Assembly (NCBI GenBank): GCA_021651055.1
Contig: JAJHOH010000001.1
Location: forward strand, 4,034,001-4,098,000
Length of the DNA stretch: 64,000 nucleotides
Direction of reading: 5' to 3'
Source: Candidatus Manganitrophus morganii
Lineage (GTDB): Bacteria > Nitrospirota > Nitrospiria > SBBL01 > Manganitrophaceae
Positions within the stretch are counted from its first letter, which is position 1. The number at the start of each line of letters is the position of its first letter. Positions 8,106-17,008 of this stretch are shown here, in pieces. The position numbers and the translations under genes are program-made. The notes beneath the pieces are model-generated. The model was not told the origin of the DNA. It saw only the letters and a program-made list of their open reading frames with translations, and made no database searches.

Positions 8106-10736
8106 ATGATCGGTGTCGATATCAAATCTTTGCTTCGGCGTTTGAACCGTTTCTCCACCCGTTCCTTGGAGGCGGCGGCGGGGCTTTGCGTCTCGCGCAG
8201 CCATTATGAAGTCGGCGTTCCCCATCTGCTGATGCAGATGGCGGAGGACCCGGCCGCCGATATCCAGACGATCTTGAGACATTTCGGGATCGAGCCTTCC
8301 CGTCTTCAGAAAACGCTTCAGCGGGAGCTGGAGAGCCTTCGCAGCGGCAACGCCGGAAAGCCGGTTTTCTCCCCGACGCTCCTGGAGTGGGTGGAAGAGG
8401 CCTGGCTGATCGGATCGATCGATTTGGGTTTAAGCGAGATCCGCTCCGGGGCGCTGCTTGCGGCGCTGCTCGGAAATCCGAGCCGGTATGGCTTGGACGA
8501 GGCGGTCGAGTTATTGGAGGCGATCCGTCCCGATGAGTTGAAGAGAAAGTTTTCCGAAATCACCACCGGCTCTTCGGAGCAGGCGGCCGAGAGGCCGAAA
8601 GAAGGGGGAACAACCGGGGCGGCGTCGCGTGGAGAAGAGACGGCGCTCGGCCGGTTCACGATCGATTTTACGGCGCGGGCCCGCAGCGAGGAGATCGATC
8701 CGGTCTTCGGCCGCGATCGGGAGATCCGGCAGATGATCGACATCCTGGCGCGTCGCCGGAAGAACAACCCGATCGTCGTCGGCGAGGCGGGGGTCGGCAA
8801 GACCGCCGTCGTCGAGGGATTGGCGCTGAAGGTGGTCCAGGGGGACGTCCCCGACATTTTGAAGGGGGTCGATATCCTCGGCCTCGATATGGGGTTGCTC
8901 CAGGCGGGGGCCGGGGTGAAGGGAGAATTCGAGAATCGTCTCAAGTCGGTCATCAACGAGGTGAAGGCGTCGCCGAAGCCGATCGTCCTCTTCATCGATG
9001 AAGCGCATACGTTGATCGGGGCCGGCGGGGCCGCGGGGATGAGCGACGCGGCCAACCTGCTGAAGCCGGCGCTGGCCCGCGGCGAGCTGCGGACGATCGC
9101 CGCGACCACCTGGTCGGAATACAAAAAATATTTCGAGAAAGATGCCGCGCTGGCGCGGCGATTCCAGCTGGTCAGCCTCGAAGAGCCGTCGGAGGAGGGA
9201 GCGGTCGTCATTCTCCGCGGATTGCGGGAAAAATACGAAGCGTCGCACAAGATTCCAATTCTCGACGATGCCGTGGTGGCGGCGGCGAAGATGTCGAGCC
9301 GGTACATCTCCGGCCGGCAGCTTCCAGACAAGGCGGTCGATCTCCTCGATACCGCCGCGGCCCGGGTGAAGATCGGGATGACCAACCGGCCGAGCCACCT
9401 CGAAGACACCGAGCGGCGGATTCAGGTCCTGGAGCGGGAGCGGTCGGCCTATCAGCGCGACATGGCCGGCGGCGCCGAGATCGACCCGGTGCGGGTCCAA
9501 GAAGTCGACGAGGAGATCGCGGGGCTCCGGGACGAATTGTCCCAGCTGGAAAAACGTTGGAAAGAAGAAAAGGAAGCGGCCGAGCAGGTGAAGGGGCTTC
9601 GCGAGAAACTTTCCGCGGAGACGAATGCCTCGGCGCGGGAGCCGCTGCAGAAAGAGCTTAAAGCGGCCAAAGAGGCCCTTGCGAAGATTCAGGGAAATGA
9701 TCCGCTGATCAAGATCGAGGTCGACTCCGACGTTATCGCGAAGGTGATCTCCGACTGGACCGGCATCCCGGTGGGGAAGATGGTCCAGGATGAGGCCCGG
9801 TCGGTCCTCGAATTAAACGGGCGGATGATCAACCGGATCAAAGGGCAGGACCATGCGATCGACTCGATCGCGCGGGGGATCCGGGCGGCCAAGGCGGGAT
9901 TGGGAAATCCGCGGGCGCCGATGGGGGTGTTCCTCCTTGTCGGGCCGAGCGGCGTCGGCAAGACCGAAACGGCGCTCGGGCTCGCCGATCTTCTCTTCGG
10001 CGGAGAGCGCTTCATGGTGACGATCAACATGTCGGAGTTCCAGGAGAAGCACACCGTCTCGCGCCTGATCGGATCGCCTCCGGGGTATGTCGGCTATGGA
10101 GAAGGGGGAATCCTCACCGAAGCGGTCCGCCAGCGTCCTTACTCGGTGGTCCTCCTCGACGAGGTCGAGAAGGCCGACCCCGAAGTGCTCAACCTTTTTT
10201 ACCAGGTCTTCGACAAGGGGATGCTCTCCGACGGCGAGGGACGGGTGATCGACTTCAAGAACACGATCATTCTCTTGACCAGCAACCTCGCCACCGACAT
10301 CATCATGGAGTCCTGCGCCGACGGCAACCGGCCGGCGGTGGACGATCTCAGCAGCGCCATCCGGCCGGTGTTGAGCAAACATTTCAAACCGGCGCTCCTT
10401 GCGCGGATGACCGTTGTTCCCTATTATCCGATCGACGCGACCGCCATGAAGGGGATCGTCGAATTGAAATTGCGCCAGGTCGGCGCGCGGCTGATGGAGA
10501 GTCAGCGGATGGTTCTGGAGTACGATCCGTCGGTGGTGGAGCAGATCGTCCAGCGCTGCACCGAGGTAGAGACCGGCGCGCGGAACGTCGATCACATTCT
10601 CCAGGGGACGCTGCTGCCGAAGATCTCGACCGAGATCCTGGAGCGGATCGGGGGGGGGCCGCTGCCGGACAAATTGAGTTTAGGATTGGACGACAATGGT
10701 GGGTTTAAGCTGACGTTCGGGGAAATAAGTCATTAG
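8106..10736 (+). CDS. clpV: T6SS ATPase ClpV (TssH)
   Basis: 876 residues. ClpV unfolds and recycles contracted TssB/C sheath. Order: N-terminal ClpN-type repeat domain (about 1-160), first AAA+ module with Walker A GEAGVGKTAVVEG near residue 226, a coiled-coil middle (about 430-540), second AAA+ module with Walker A GPSGVGKTETALG near 613, and a C-terminal D2-small domain. The N-terminal MIGVDIKSLLRRLNRFSTRSL is of the ClpV rather than ClpB kind. Start supported by AATAAGGAG before the ATG. It closes the core operon; hairpin copy 3 follows the stop. Confidence 0.96.
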   Translation: MIGVDIKSLLRRLNRFSTRSLEAAAGLCVSRSHYEVGVPHLLMQMAEDPAADIQTILRHFGIEPSRLQKTLQRELESLRSGNAGKPVFSPTLLEWVEEAWLIGSIDLGLSEIRSGALLAALLGNPSRYGLDEAVELLEAIRPDELKRKFSEITTGSSEQAAERPKEGGTTGAASRGEETALGRFTIDFTARARSEEIDPVFGRDREIRQMIDILARRRKNNPIVVGEAGVGKTAVVEGLALKVVQGDVPDILKGVDILGLDMGLLQAGAGVKGEFENRLKSVINEVKASPKPIVLFIDEAHTLIGAGGAAGMSDAANLLKPALARGELRTIAATTWSEYKKYFEKDAALARRFQLVSLEEPSEEGAVVILRGLREKYEASHKIPILDDAVVAAAKMSSRYISGRQLPDKAVDLLDTAAARVKIGMTNRPSHLEDTERRIQVLERERSAYQRDMAGGAEIDPVRVQEVDEEIAGLRDELSQLEKRWKEEKEAAEQVKGLREKLSAETNASAREPLQKELKAAKEALAKIQGNDPLIKIEVDSDVIAKVISDWTGIPVGKMVQDEARSVLELNGRMINRIKGQDHAIDSIARGIRAAKAGLGNPRAPMGVFLLVGPSGVGKTETALGLADLLFGGERFMVTINMSEFQEKHTVSRLIGSPPGYVGYGEGGILTEAVRQRPYSVVLLDEVEKADPEVLNLFYQVFDKGMLSDGEGRVIDFKNTIILLTSNLATDIIMESCADGNRPAVDDLSSAIRPVLSKHFKPALLARMTVVPYYPIDATAMKGIVELKLRQVGARLMESQRMVLEYDPSVVEQIVQRCTEVETGARNVDHILQGTLLPKISTEILERIGGGPLPDKLSLGLDDNGGFKLTFGEISH

Positions 10737-10740
10737 GGAA

Positions 10741-10821
10741 GCGATCAGCGATCAGCTTTCAGCCGTCAGCTAATGATTTAGATGCTTCAAGCTGAAAGCT
10801 GAGTGCTGACGGCTGACAGCC
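10741..10821. repeat. Heptad-patterned hairpin repeat, copy 3 (left of four-helix gene)
   Basis: The most regular copy: CAGC at 10746, 10753, 10760 and 10767, then GCTG at 10791, 10798, 10805 and 10812, every step exactly 7. Together with copy 4 it brackets the small gene at 10847-11203. Confidence 0.82.
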
Positions 10822-10846
10822 ATCTTCTTACCCGGAAGCCAGGCCA

Positions 10847-11203
10847 ATGAAAGATTTCCGAGAACTCAAGGTTTGGGAAAAGGGACATGAATTAACGCTT
10901 TCAATTTACCAAGCGACCTTATCTTTTCCAAAAGAAGAGCGATATGGGTTAACGAGTCAAATTCGTCGGTCGAGTGCTTCTATTCCCGCCAATATAGCAG
11001 AGGGATGTGGCCGATTTGGTGATGCCGAATTTGCAAGATTCCTTCAGATCGCAATGGGCTCTGCAAGTGAGACAGAGTATCACATCCTGCTGGCACGGGA
11101 TCTGAAATTCATTAAAGATGAAGATTATAGACACCTTGAACAACAAGTCATAGAAGTAAAACGAATGCTCTCATCCTTTATTGAGAAGCTGAGGGGAGAA
11201 TGA
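10847..11203 (+). CDS. Four-helix-bundle protein (S23/IVP-like)
   Basis: 118 residues of the four-helix-bundle family also found in 23S rRNA intervening sequences (TIGR02436-like). Seen here: MKDFRELKVWEKGHELTL, FPKEERYGLTSQIRRSS, SIPANIAEGCGR and FLQIAMGSASETEYHILLA, which are the usual family blocks. The biochemical role is unknown; members often sit near mobile DNA. It breaks the T6SS locus between clpV and vgrG, has lower GC than its neighbours, and is bracketed by two hairpin repeats, so later acquisition is likely. No 23S rRNA is present here. Confidence 0.88.
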   Translation: MKDFRELKVWEKGHELTLSIYQATLSFPKEERYGLTSQIRRSSASIPANIAEGCGRFGDAEFARFLQIAMGSASETEYHILLARDLKFIKDEDYRHLEQQVIEVKRMLSSFIEKLRGE

Positions 11204-11302
11204 AGCTGTCAGCGATCAGCTTTCAGCTAAAAGTAAAAAAAAGTGTTTTAAAATATCTGGGTTTTTTTAAGCTGACCGCTGAAAGCTGAATGCTGACAGC
11301 TT
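11204..11302. repeat. Heptad-patterned hairpin repeat, copy 4 (right of four-helix gene)
   Basis: CAGC at 11210, 11217 and 11224, then GCTG at 11271, 11278, 11285 and 11292. The longest loop (about 45 nt, A/T-rich with poly-A and poly-T tracts). Ends are AGCTGTCAGC and its inverse GCTGACAGCT. Confidence 0.8.
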
Positions 11303-11318
11303 CATTTTGGAGTCTTCC

Positions 11319-13448
11319 ATGGCCATCATCCGAGCAAAAAATGAGACCGACTATGCCCTCAAGATCGACGGGCAGGCAGCCGATCTGCTGAAGGTGGTCC
11401 GTTTCTCCGGAACAGAGGCGGTCTCGGAGCTGTTTCACTTCAGCGTCGATCTGGCTTCGAAGAACGGGGGGATTAACTTCGACGACGTTCTCGGGAAGCC
11501 TGCCGCCCTGACGCTGCGCGGGTCGGTGGGGAAGCGGATCGTCCACGGGCTGGTCCACTCTTTCGAGCAGACCGGGAATATCGCGTCTTGGACCTGTTAT
11601 CGGGCCGGGATCGTTCCAACTGTCTGGCCTCTCTCGCGTCTCGCCGACTGCCGGATTTTCCAGAACCTGAACATCCCCGATATCATTAAGAAGGTCCTCA
11701 CCGACAGGGGGATTTCAAGCGATCAATTCCGGTTTTCGACAAAGCGGAGCTACAAACCGCGCGACTACTGCGTTCAGTACCGGGAGAGCGACCTTTCCTT
11801 CATCACCCGGCTGATGGAGCAATACGGCCTCTTCTACTTTTTCGAGCATACCGTCGAGAAGGATGTGATGGTCATCGGAGACGACTCGGTGGCGCACGTG
11901 GCGATCGAGGGGAAAGAGCAGGTGCTCTATTCCACGGGGGGATCGCCTGAGGGAGAGACGGTGACTGAATTCCGATTCAATCAGGGGATCCGCTCCGGCG
12001 CCGTTGTTCTGCGCGACTATGACTTTAAAAAACCGCAACTGAAGCTCGACCAGACCGCAACGGCGGCAGGGGATGGAAAGCTGGAGGTCTACGATTATCC
12101 CGGAGAGTATGTCGCTCCGGAGGAGGGGAAAGAGCTCGCCAAGTCGCGCCTGGAGGCGTTTCAGGCAACCCGGCAGGTCGGGTCGGGACAAAGCGACTGC
12201 CGGCGATTCATCCCGGGCTATACCTTTAAATTAGACCGCTATCCACGGGCCTCCCTCGCTCAGAGTTATCTCTTGATTCGCGTTTCGCAAAGCGGAAGCC
12301 AACCCCAGGTCCTCGGGGCCGACACGGGGGGAAAGGGGGAAGAACCGGTTTATCAGAACGACTTCGAATGTATCCCGTCCGGAATTCCCTGCCGCCCGCC
12401 GCTGACGACCCCGCGTCCCACGATTCAGAGTGTGCAGACCGCCGTCGTCGTCGGACCGGCGGGAGAGGAGATCTACACCGATACACACGGGCGGGTGAAA
12501 GTTCAGTTCCACTGGGACCGCCAGGGGAAGAAAGATGAGAAGAGCTCCTGCTGGCTTCGGGTGGCGCAGATCTGGGCCGGGCCGGGATGGGGATCGATGT
12601 TTATCCCGCGGATCGGGCAGGAGGTGGTCGTCTCCTTTTTAGAAGGGGATCCCGATCAGCCGATCATCATCGGCGCGGTTTATAACGGGATGAACGTTCC
12701 CCCCTATGCCCTTCCGGGCGAGAAGACGAAGAGCACCATCAAGACGAACAGCTCACCGGGGGGGGAAGGGTCGAACGAGATTCGGTTCGAGGACGCCGCG
12801 GGGAGCGAAGAGATTTACGTCCACGGCCAAAAGGACTGGACGATCGGCATCGAGAACGACAAGAACCAGAAGATCGGCCATGATGAAAGCCTGGAGGTCG
12901 GGAACGACCGGAGTAAAAAGGTTGCTAAAAATCAGAGCGAGGATGTCGGCGAGAACAAGACGATTACGGTCGGGAAAAATCATACCGAGTCGATCGGGGA
13001 GAACGCCGGCATCACGATCACCAAAGACGAAACGATCAGCGTCGGAAAGAACCAGAGTGTCACGGTCGGCGAAAACCAGTCCCTGTCTGTCGGAAAGAAT
13101 CAGACCGAGACGGTCGGCGAAAATGCCGAGGTCACGATTGGAAAGAATCTGACCTCTTCCGTGGGGAAAAATCTCTCGTTGAAAGTGACGGAGAACGCGG
13201 AGGTCAAAGCGGGGAAGAAGGGAACGGTCGACATCGGCGCGGACCTCGGCGTAAAGGTCGAGAAGAAGCTCACCATCCAGGCCGGCGACGCAATCAGCAT
13301 CACGAGCGACAAAGAGATCGTTCTGAAAGCGGGGGATGCCAGCATCACCCTCAAGAAGAACGGGGATATCACCATCAAGGGAAATAAGATCAACATCAAA
13401 GGGGATGGCGACGTCGTCATCAAGGGATCGAAGATCACGCAAAACTAG
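11319..13448 (+). CDS. vgrG: T6SS spike protein VgrG (TssI)
   Basis: 709 residues. VgrG trimers form the spike on the Hcp tube and carry PAAR tips and effectors. Order: gp27-like base (about 1-330), gp5 OB region (about 387-455, with VKVQFHWDRQG, SCWLRVAQIWAGPGWG and GDPDQPIIIGAVYN), then a needle of short beta repeats (about 507-627) with alternating VGKN/VGEN motifs such as SVGKNQTETVGENAEVTIG, ending GDVVIKGSKITQN. There is no extra C-terminal enzyme domain. The ATG at 11319 follows GGAG by 6 nt; a TTG at 11307 is in frame but overlaps that ribosome site. It opens the spike/effector module. Confidence 0.95.
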   Translation: MAIIRAKNETDYALKIDGQAADLLKVVRFSGTEAVSELFHFSVDLASKNGGINFDDVLGKPAALTLRGSVGKRIVHGLVHSFEQTGNIASWTCYRAGIVPTVWPLSRLADCRIFQNLNIPDIIKKVLTDRGISSDQFRFSTKRSYKPRDYCVQYRESDLSFITRLMEQYGLFYFFEHTVEKDVMVIGDDSVAHVAIEGKEQVLYSTGGSPEGETVTEFRFNQGIRSGAVVLRDYDFKKPQLKLDQTATAAGDGKLEVYDYPGEYVAPEEGKELAKSRLEAFQATRQVGSGQSDCRRFIPGYTFKLDRYPRASLAQSYLLIRVSQSGSQPQVLGADTGGKGEEPVYQNDFECIPSGIPCRPPLTTPRPTIQSVQTAVVVGPAGEEIYTDTHGRVKVQFHWDRQGKKDEKSSCWLRVAQIWAGPGWGSMFIPRIGQEVVVSFLEGDPDQPIIIGAVYNGMNVPPYALPGEKTKSTIKTNSSPGGEGSNEIRFEDAAGSEEIYVHGQKDWTIGIENDKNQKIGHDESLEVGNDRSKKVAKNQSEDVGENKTITVGKNHTESIGENAGITITKDETISVGKNQSVTVGENQSLSVGKNQTETVGENAEVTIGKNLTSSVGKNLSLKVTENAEVKAGKKGTVDIGADLGVKVEKKLTIQAGDAISITSDKEIVLKAGDASITLKKNGDITIKGNKINIKGDGDVVIKGSKITQN

Positions 13449-13465
13449 GTTTGCGGAGCGCACGG

Positions 13466-13963
13466 ATGGCGAAACAGGAATTATACCGAGAGGGTGCGGA
13501 GGTATTGCATAACCAATACCATTCCCCGCGCATTGGACGTCTTCTCTCCCCCGGACCGGCGGGAGAAGTGCTGGTGGAATACGAGGGGAGCGCGCGGGTC
13601 GCGCGATCGGTTTCCGGGGTGAGTCGAAGCGAGCTGATCAAGCCCGGGAATCGGGGGCGCGACGTCCTCCTCCTCTTCGAGGTCGGCGATCCGAATCGCC
13701 CGATCATCATCGGCCTGATGGAGGAGCCGCTCGAAGCGCTCGTCTCGATGGAAGTGGCTCCAAAACCGTCCGATCCGCCGAAAGAGGTCGTCGTCGACGG
13801 AAAACGGGTGACGATCGAGGCCGAGGAAGAGGTTGTCCTCAAGTGCGGCGCCGGGAGCATTACGCTTCGGAAAGATGGAAAAATTATTATCAAGGGAACC
13901 CACCTTCTCTCCCGATCGTCGGGGCCGAACCGGATCAAGGGGGGAAGTGTTCAGATCAATTAA
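13466..13963 (+). CDS. VgrG-associated DUF6484-like protein
   Basis: 165 residues, soluble. It resembles the DUF6484 family linked to T6SS vgrG genes: an N-terminal OB-like region with RIGRLLSPGPAGEVLVEYEG, the block RGRDVLLLFEVGDPNRPIII (close in pattern to the gp5 region of VgrG), and a C-terminal beta part with EEEVVLKCGAGSITLRKDGK, which echoes the VgrG needle. Role unknown; probably a spike adaptor. Start at ATG 13466 with GGAG 8 nt upstream; an in-frame TTG at 13451 is less likely. It lies 17 bp after vgrG, so same operon. Confidence 0.75.
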   Translation: MAKQELYREGAEVLHNQYHSPRIGRLLSPGPAGEVLVEYEGSARVARSVSGVSRSELIKPGNRGRDVLLLFEVGDPNRPIIIGLMEEPLEALVSMEVAPKPSDPPKEVVVDGKRVTIEAEEEVVLKCGAGSITLRKDGKIIIKGTHLLSRSSGPNRIKGGSVQIN

Positions 13964-14005
13964 GAAAGCAATGACCGCTCTCACGAACGACCCTGTTGAA
14001 GCCCA

Positions 14006-15022
14006 ATGTTAGAACTTAGAAATCAGACCCCCTTTGAAGTCGGAATGATCCCCTGCCTCGATAAGGAGGGGTATGATTACGTGGCGATCGCCATCAAAGG
14101 AACGTTTGATCTCGTAAAAAATAACGAGTCGCTTTCGGTTTCCGAGGCGCAGATCCCCTTGGCATGGGGAGACGAATTCTATGGCGAGCCGGGGGTTTCG
14201 AGCGTGAAGTATGAATCGGATACCTGCCAAATCAAGAGCGGAACCGACGTCATCCTGAAAGGCCATGCCTATGCCAAAGGAGGCGGCCGTTCCGCCGAGA
14301 TCGACGTTCAGCTGCAGGTCGGCCCGCTCAACAAAACGGTCCGTGTGATCGGCGACAGAAAATGGGGAAAATCGCTCGGGATGTGGCGGTGGAGCGGGCC
14401 GGAGCCGTTCGATCGAATCCCGCTGGTGTATGAGCGGGCTTTCGGAGGGAACGACGCCTCGGACCCCGATCCGGCCAAGCACGATTATGAAAAGAGAAAT
14501 CCGGTCGGGACCGGGTTCTCAATTGCGAAGAAAAATCTGGAGGGGATGCCGCTCCCCAACCTGGAAGATCCCGGAATGCCGATCAAGGGGTGGGACGACA
14601 AACCGGCTCCCGCCGGATTCGGCTTTATCGGAAGAGATTGGGCCCCCCGGGTGAAATACGCCGGCACCTATGATGAGAAATGGCAGAAAGAGCGGTTCCC
14701 GATGCTCCCATCCGATTTCGATCCTTCCTTTTTCAACGGGGCCTCTCCCGACCTGATCGCCCGGCCCCACTTCAAAGGGGGGGAGCCGGTGCGGGTGGTG
14801 AATGCCTCCCCGGAGGGGGAGTTGAAATTTAAACTTCCGGCGCGCCGTTTCGATATTTCGCTCTGGATCAAAGGCAAGGAAAGCGCGATGATCCCCGTGT
14901 TGGACACCGTGGTGATCGAGCCGGATGAAAAAAGGCTCTTGTTGACCTGGCGCGCGACCGCTCCCTGTTTCAAGCAATTTTTATATATCGATCGCGTGAG
15001 GGTCAAGGAGAAGGCCGGATGA
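14006..15022 (+). CDS. DUF2169 domain protein, T6SS spike accessory
   Basis: 338 residues of the DUF2169 family, regularly encoded next to vgrG and DUF4150 genes and thought to be an adaptor or chaperone for loading cargo. Visible blocks: LRNQTPFEVGMIPCLDKEG, VAIAIKGTFDL, the charged core SGTDVILKGHAYA, KTVRVIGDRKW, PLVYERAFGG, and a C-terminal beta stretch LPARRFDISLWIKG. No signal or membrane segment. Its stop overlaps the start of the next gene (ATGA), so the two are translationally coupled. Confidence 0.88.
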   Translation: MLELRNQTPFEVGMIPCLDKEGYDYVAIAIKGTFDLVKNNESLSVSEAQIPLAWGDEFYGEPGVSSVKYESDTCQIKSGTDVILKGHAYAKGGGRSAEIDVQLQVGPLNKTVRVIGDRKWGKSLGMWRWSGPEPFDRIPLVYERAFGGNDASDPDPAKHDYEKRNPVGTGFSIAKKNLEGMPLPNLEDPGMPIKGWDDKPAPAGFGFIGRDWAPRVKYAGTYDEKWQKERFPMLPSDFDPSFFNGASPDLIARPHFKGGEPVRVVNASPEGELKFKLPARRFDISLWIKGKESAMIPVLDTVVIEPDEKRLLLTWRATAPCFKQFLYIDRVRVKEKAG

Positions 15023-16089
15023 AGCAGGCGGATCAGATCGTCGTGACCGGTGTCAGCGCGATCTCCCCGGTCGGCGCGAATGTGGAGCAAACCTGTGCCT
15101 CGATCCGGGCCGGGATCAACCGGTTTCAGGCGCACCCGTATTACACGCCGCGGTTGCCGGAACCTCCGCTGAGCGAGCCGCAGTTGGCGATGGTCTCCCC
15201 GGTGGTTCCTTTCGATCCGGGAGCCTTGCTTCCTGAACGTCTGATGCAGCTGGCCCTCGCGCCAATGAAGGATTTGATCTCAAGTGGAAAGCTGCGGCGC
15301 GACGACTTTCAATCGGCGGCCGTTCTCGTCAGCCTTCCGGCCGCCGAGCGAACGGGGCATCTCTCCGGATATGAGAAGGCCTTTATCGGAGAATACTTCA
15401 AAAGATTGGCGATTGAGCCGGGCCCGATTCAACAAGTCTTCCAAGAAGGACAGACCGGTGTCTTCTCCGCCGTCGACGCGGCTTCCCGACTGCTCCGGTC
15501 CGGCGCGTGCCGCTTCTGCATCGTCTTGGGGGTCGATTCCTATTTGGACAAGGAGTCGATCGATCGGCTGGATGAGACGTACCGTTTGAAGAGCGAGCGG
15601 AATGTGGACGGCTTTATCCCGGGAGAGTCTGCGGTGTTGTTGCTCCTCGAAACAGCCGAACATGCAAAGGGGCGAAAAGCGCCGGTTCTCGCGAAGATCG
15701 GCGGCCTTGGCCGCGGGGTCGAAAAAGAAAACATCGCCTCCGAAAAGGCGTCCAGCGGCCGGGGTCTGGCGGACGCGCTCGCTCAGCTCAACGGGGAGGA
15801 GAAGGAGCGGTCGGCCGCCTGGGTGATCTGCGACCTGAACGGGGAGAGCGGCCGGTCGCGGGAATGGGGGATGGTGTTGTGTCGATCGGCCGCCTCTTTC
15901 GGCCAATTGAAAAAGCTATCGCATCCGGCCGATTGCGTCGGCGATGTGGGGGCCGCCTCCGGCGCGCTTTTTATCGTGATCGCCTGCCGGGCATTTGCCC
16001 GCGGTTATGCCCCCGCCGATGAGGCCTTTCTTTGGGCCTCTTCCGATTCCGGCCAGCGGGCGGCCTGCCGGATCGGGAAACCGAACTAG
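15019..16089 (+). CDS. Beta-ketoacyl-synthase-like protein lacking the active-site Cys
   Basis: 356 residues with a thiolase/ketosynthase fold: start VVTGVSAISPVGANVEQTC, then FCIVLGVDSYLDKESIDRLD and a conserved-looking GFIPGESAVLLLLE. At the nucleophile site, where ketosynthases read like ACATG or ACSTG, this protein reads EGQTGVFSAVDAA, so the catalytic Cys appears replaced by Gly. Such genes recur between DUF2169 and DUF4150 genes in T6SS spike clusters. A non-catalytic structural or chaperone role is inferred. It overlaps the DUF2169 gene by 4 bp and precedes DUF4150 by 16 bp. Confidence 0.85.
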   Translation: MKQADQIVVTGVSAISPVGANVEQTCASIRAGINRFQAHPYYTPRLPEPPLSEPQLAMVSPVVPFDPGALLPERLMQLALAPMKDLISSGKLRRDDFQSAAVLVSLPAAERTGHLSGYEKAFIGEYFKRLAIEPGPIQQVFQEGQTGVFSAVDAASRLLRSGACRFCIVLGVDSYLDKESIDRLDETYRLKSERNVDGFIPGESAVLLLLETAEHAKGRKAPVLAKIGGLGRGVEKENIASEKASSGRGLADALAQLNGEEKERSAAWVICDLNGESGRSREWGMVLCRSAASFGQLKKLSHPADCVGDVGAASGALFIVIACRAFARGYAPADEAFLWASSDSGQRAACRIGKPN

Positions 16090-16105
16090 AACAAGGGAGC
16101 GATTT

Positions 16106-16603
16106 ATGGGGGCCACCGTCAATGTGAATTTCCGAACCGTCGTCCACGCGGGGAGCGGCGGAATTGCGATGGCCTTTCCCGACGTCTGTAAAACCCCTTC
16201 GCCCGCCGGTCCGATCCCCATTCCCTATCCGAATATCGCGAAGTCGGGCGACACGGCCAAAGGGAGCAAAAAGGTGAAGGTCGACGGCAACCCGATCATG
16301 CTCGACGGATCGAATTTTTCCACCAGCACCGGAGACGAAGCCGGGAGCGCGGGGGGCGGGGTGGTCTCGAACACCACCAAAGGGAAGGCGGAGTTCATCC
16401 TTTATTCGTTCGATGTCAAAGTGGAAGGAAAGGGGGTCCCCCGCCTCGGCGACATGATGCTGCAGAACAAAATGTCTTCTCCGAATACCCCGCCGATGCC
16501 GGAAGTCCAAGCCCCCTTGGTGGTCGTTCCGGTCCCCGAGAATGATCAAGAGGTCAATCTGACCAGCGTCAAGGCGATCACGGCGGAGGAATATGAAAAG
16601 TGA
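16106..16603 (+). CDS. DUF4150 / PAAR-like spike tip protein
   Basis: 165 residues of the DUF4150 (PAAR-like) family, predicted to cap VgrG and to link effectors. Family blocks are visible: NFRTVVHAGSGGIAMAFPDV, CKTPSPAGPIPIPYPNIA, KVKVDGNPIMLDGSNF, STGDEAGSAGGGVVSN, and KGKAEFILYSFDVKVEGKGV with RLGDMML. Start at ATG 16106 behind AAGGGAGC; a longer frame from 15995 would overlap the upstream gene and is rejected. Downstream genes probably encode its cargo. Confidence 0.9.
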   Translation: MGATVNVNFRTVVHAGSGGIAMAFPDVCKTPSPAGPIPIPYPNIAKSGDTAKGSKKVKVDGNPIMLDGSNFSTSTGDEAGSAGGGVVSNTTKGKAEFILYSFDVKVEGKGVPRLGDMMLQNKMSSPNTPPMPEVQAPLVVVPVPENDQEVNLTSVKAITAEEYEK

Positions 16604-17006
16604 GGTGGAGGCGAAGCCGTTTGTCTATTCTCCGGGGGCGCCGATCCTTTCTTCCGGGACCGAGGGGATCGTCATCGGAGTGAGCGGTCTGCCCGGCCGG
16701 TCTCCCTTGTTGCGGGGGCATTGCCGTCTTTCCAGCGAGGCGGTTTCGTCGCTGTCGGACACCCTCCTCCACAATGTCGCCGTCATCTGCACCTATGGCC
16801 CTACGTTGCGGTCGTTCTCTTTTCCGCTGGTCCGCGGCGAGATCGTGTTTGATGAAGATGTTCTGGTGGAAAATGGTTTTCAGCAGGCTTTTTTTAATAT
16901 CGATCTGGAAACGGCGGGACTTCCGTCCGGACAGGGACGCTATTTTGTGCTCGCCTCGGTTCACACCTTTCTTTCAGAAGTGATCGCGTTTGATTGGGAT
17001 AAGTAA
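16593..17006 (+). CDS. Unknown T6SS-module protein
   Basis: 137 residues, soluble, no signal peptide. I do not recognise the family. It overlaps the DUF4150 gene by 11 bp and ends 2 bp before the metalloprotease gene, so all three should be co-translated. The composition is that of a compact beta-rich domain (AVICTYGPTLRSFSFPLVRG, RYFVLASVHTFLSEVIAFDW). An adaptor that ties the protease to the DUF4150 tip, or an accessory chaperone, are the two ideas that fit position; the sequence proves neither. Confidence 0.7.
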   Translation: MKSEVEAKPFVYSPGAPILSSGTEGIVIGVSGLPGRSPLLRGHCRLSSEAVSSLSDTLLHNVAVICTYGPTLRSFSFPLVRGEIVFDEDVLVENGFQQAFFNIDLETAGLPSGQGRYFVLASVHTFLSEVIAFDWDK

Positions 17007-17008
17007 CG

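Noticed and set aside
8318..9409. Long antisense ORFs across clpV (and similar ones in tssC, tssF and pyrG)
   Set aside because: Shadow frames of GC-rich genes, with Arg/Pro/Ser-rich composition and no ribosome sites.
10847..11203. rRNA intervening sequence
   Set aside because: Although the protein family occurs in 23S IVSs, there is no rRNA around it.
12840..13210. Regular short repeats that could suggest a CRISPR or satellite
   Set aside because: They encode the VGKN/VGEN needle repeats of VgrG in frame; no spacers.
15995..16105. N-terminal extension of the DUF4150 gene
   Set aside because: It overlaps the ketosynthase-like gene and reads as an out-of-frame Pro/Arg-rich shadow; ATG 16106 has a ribosome site and the family start.
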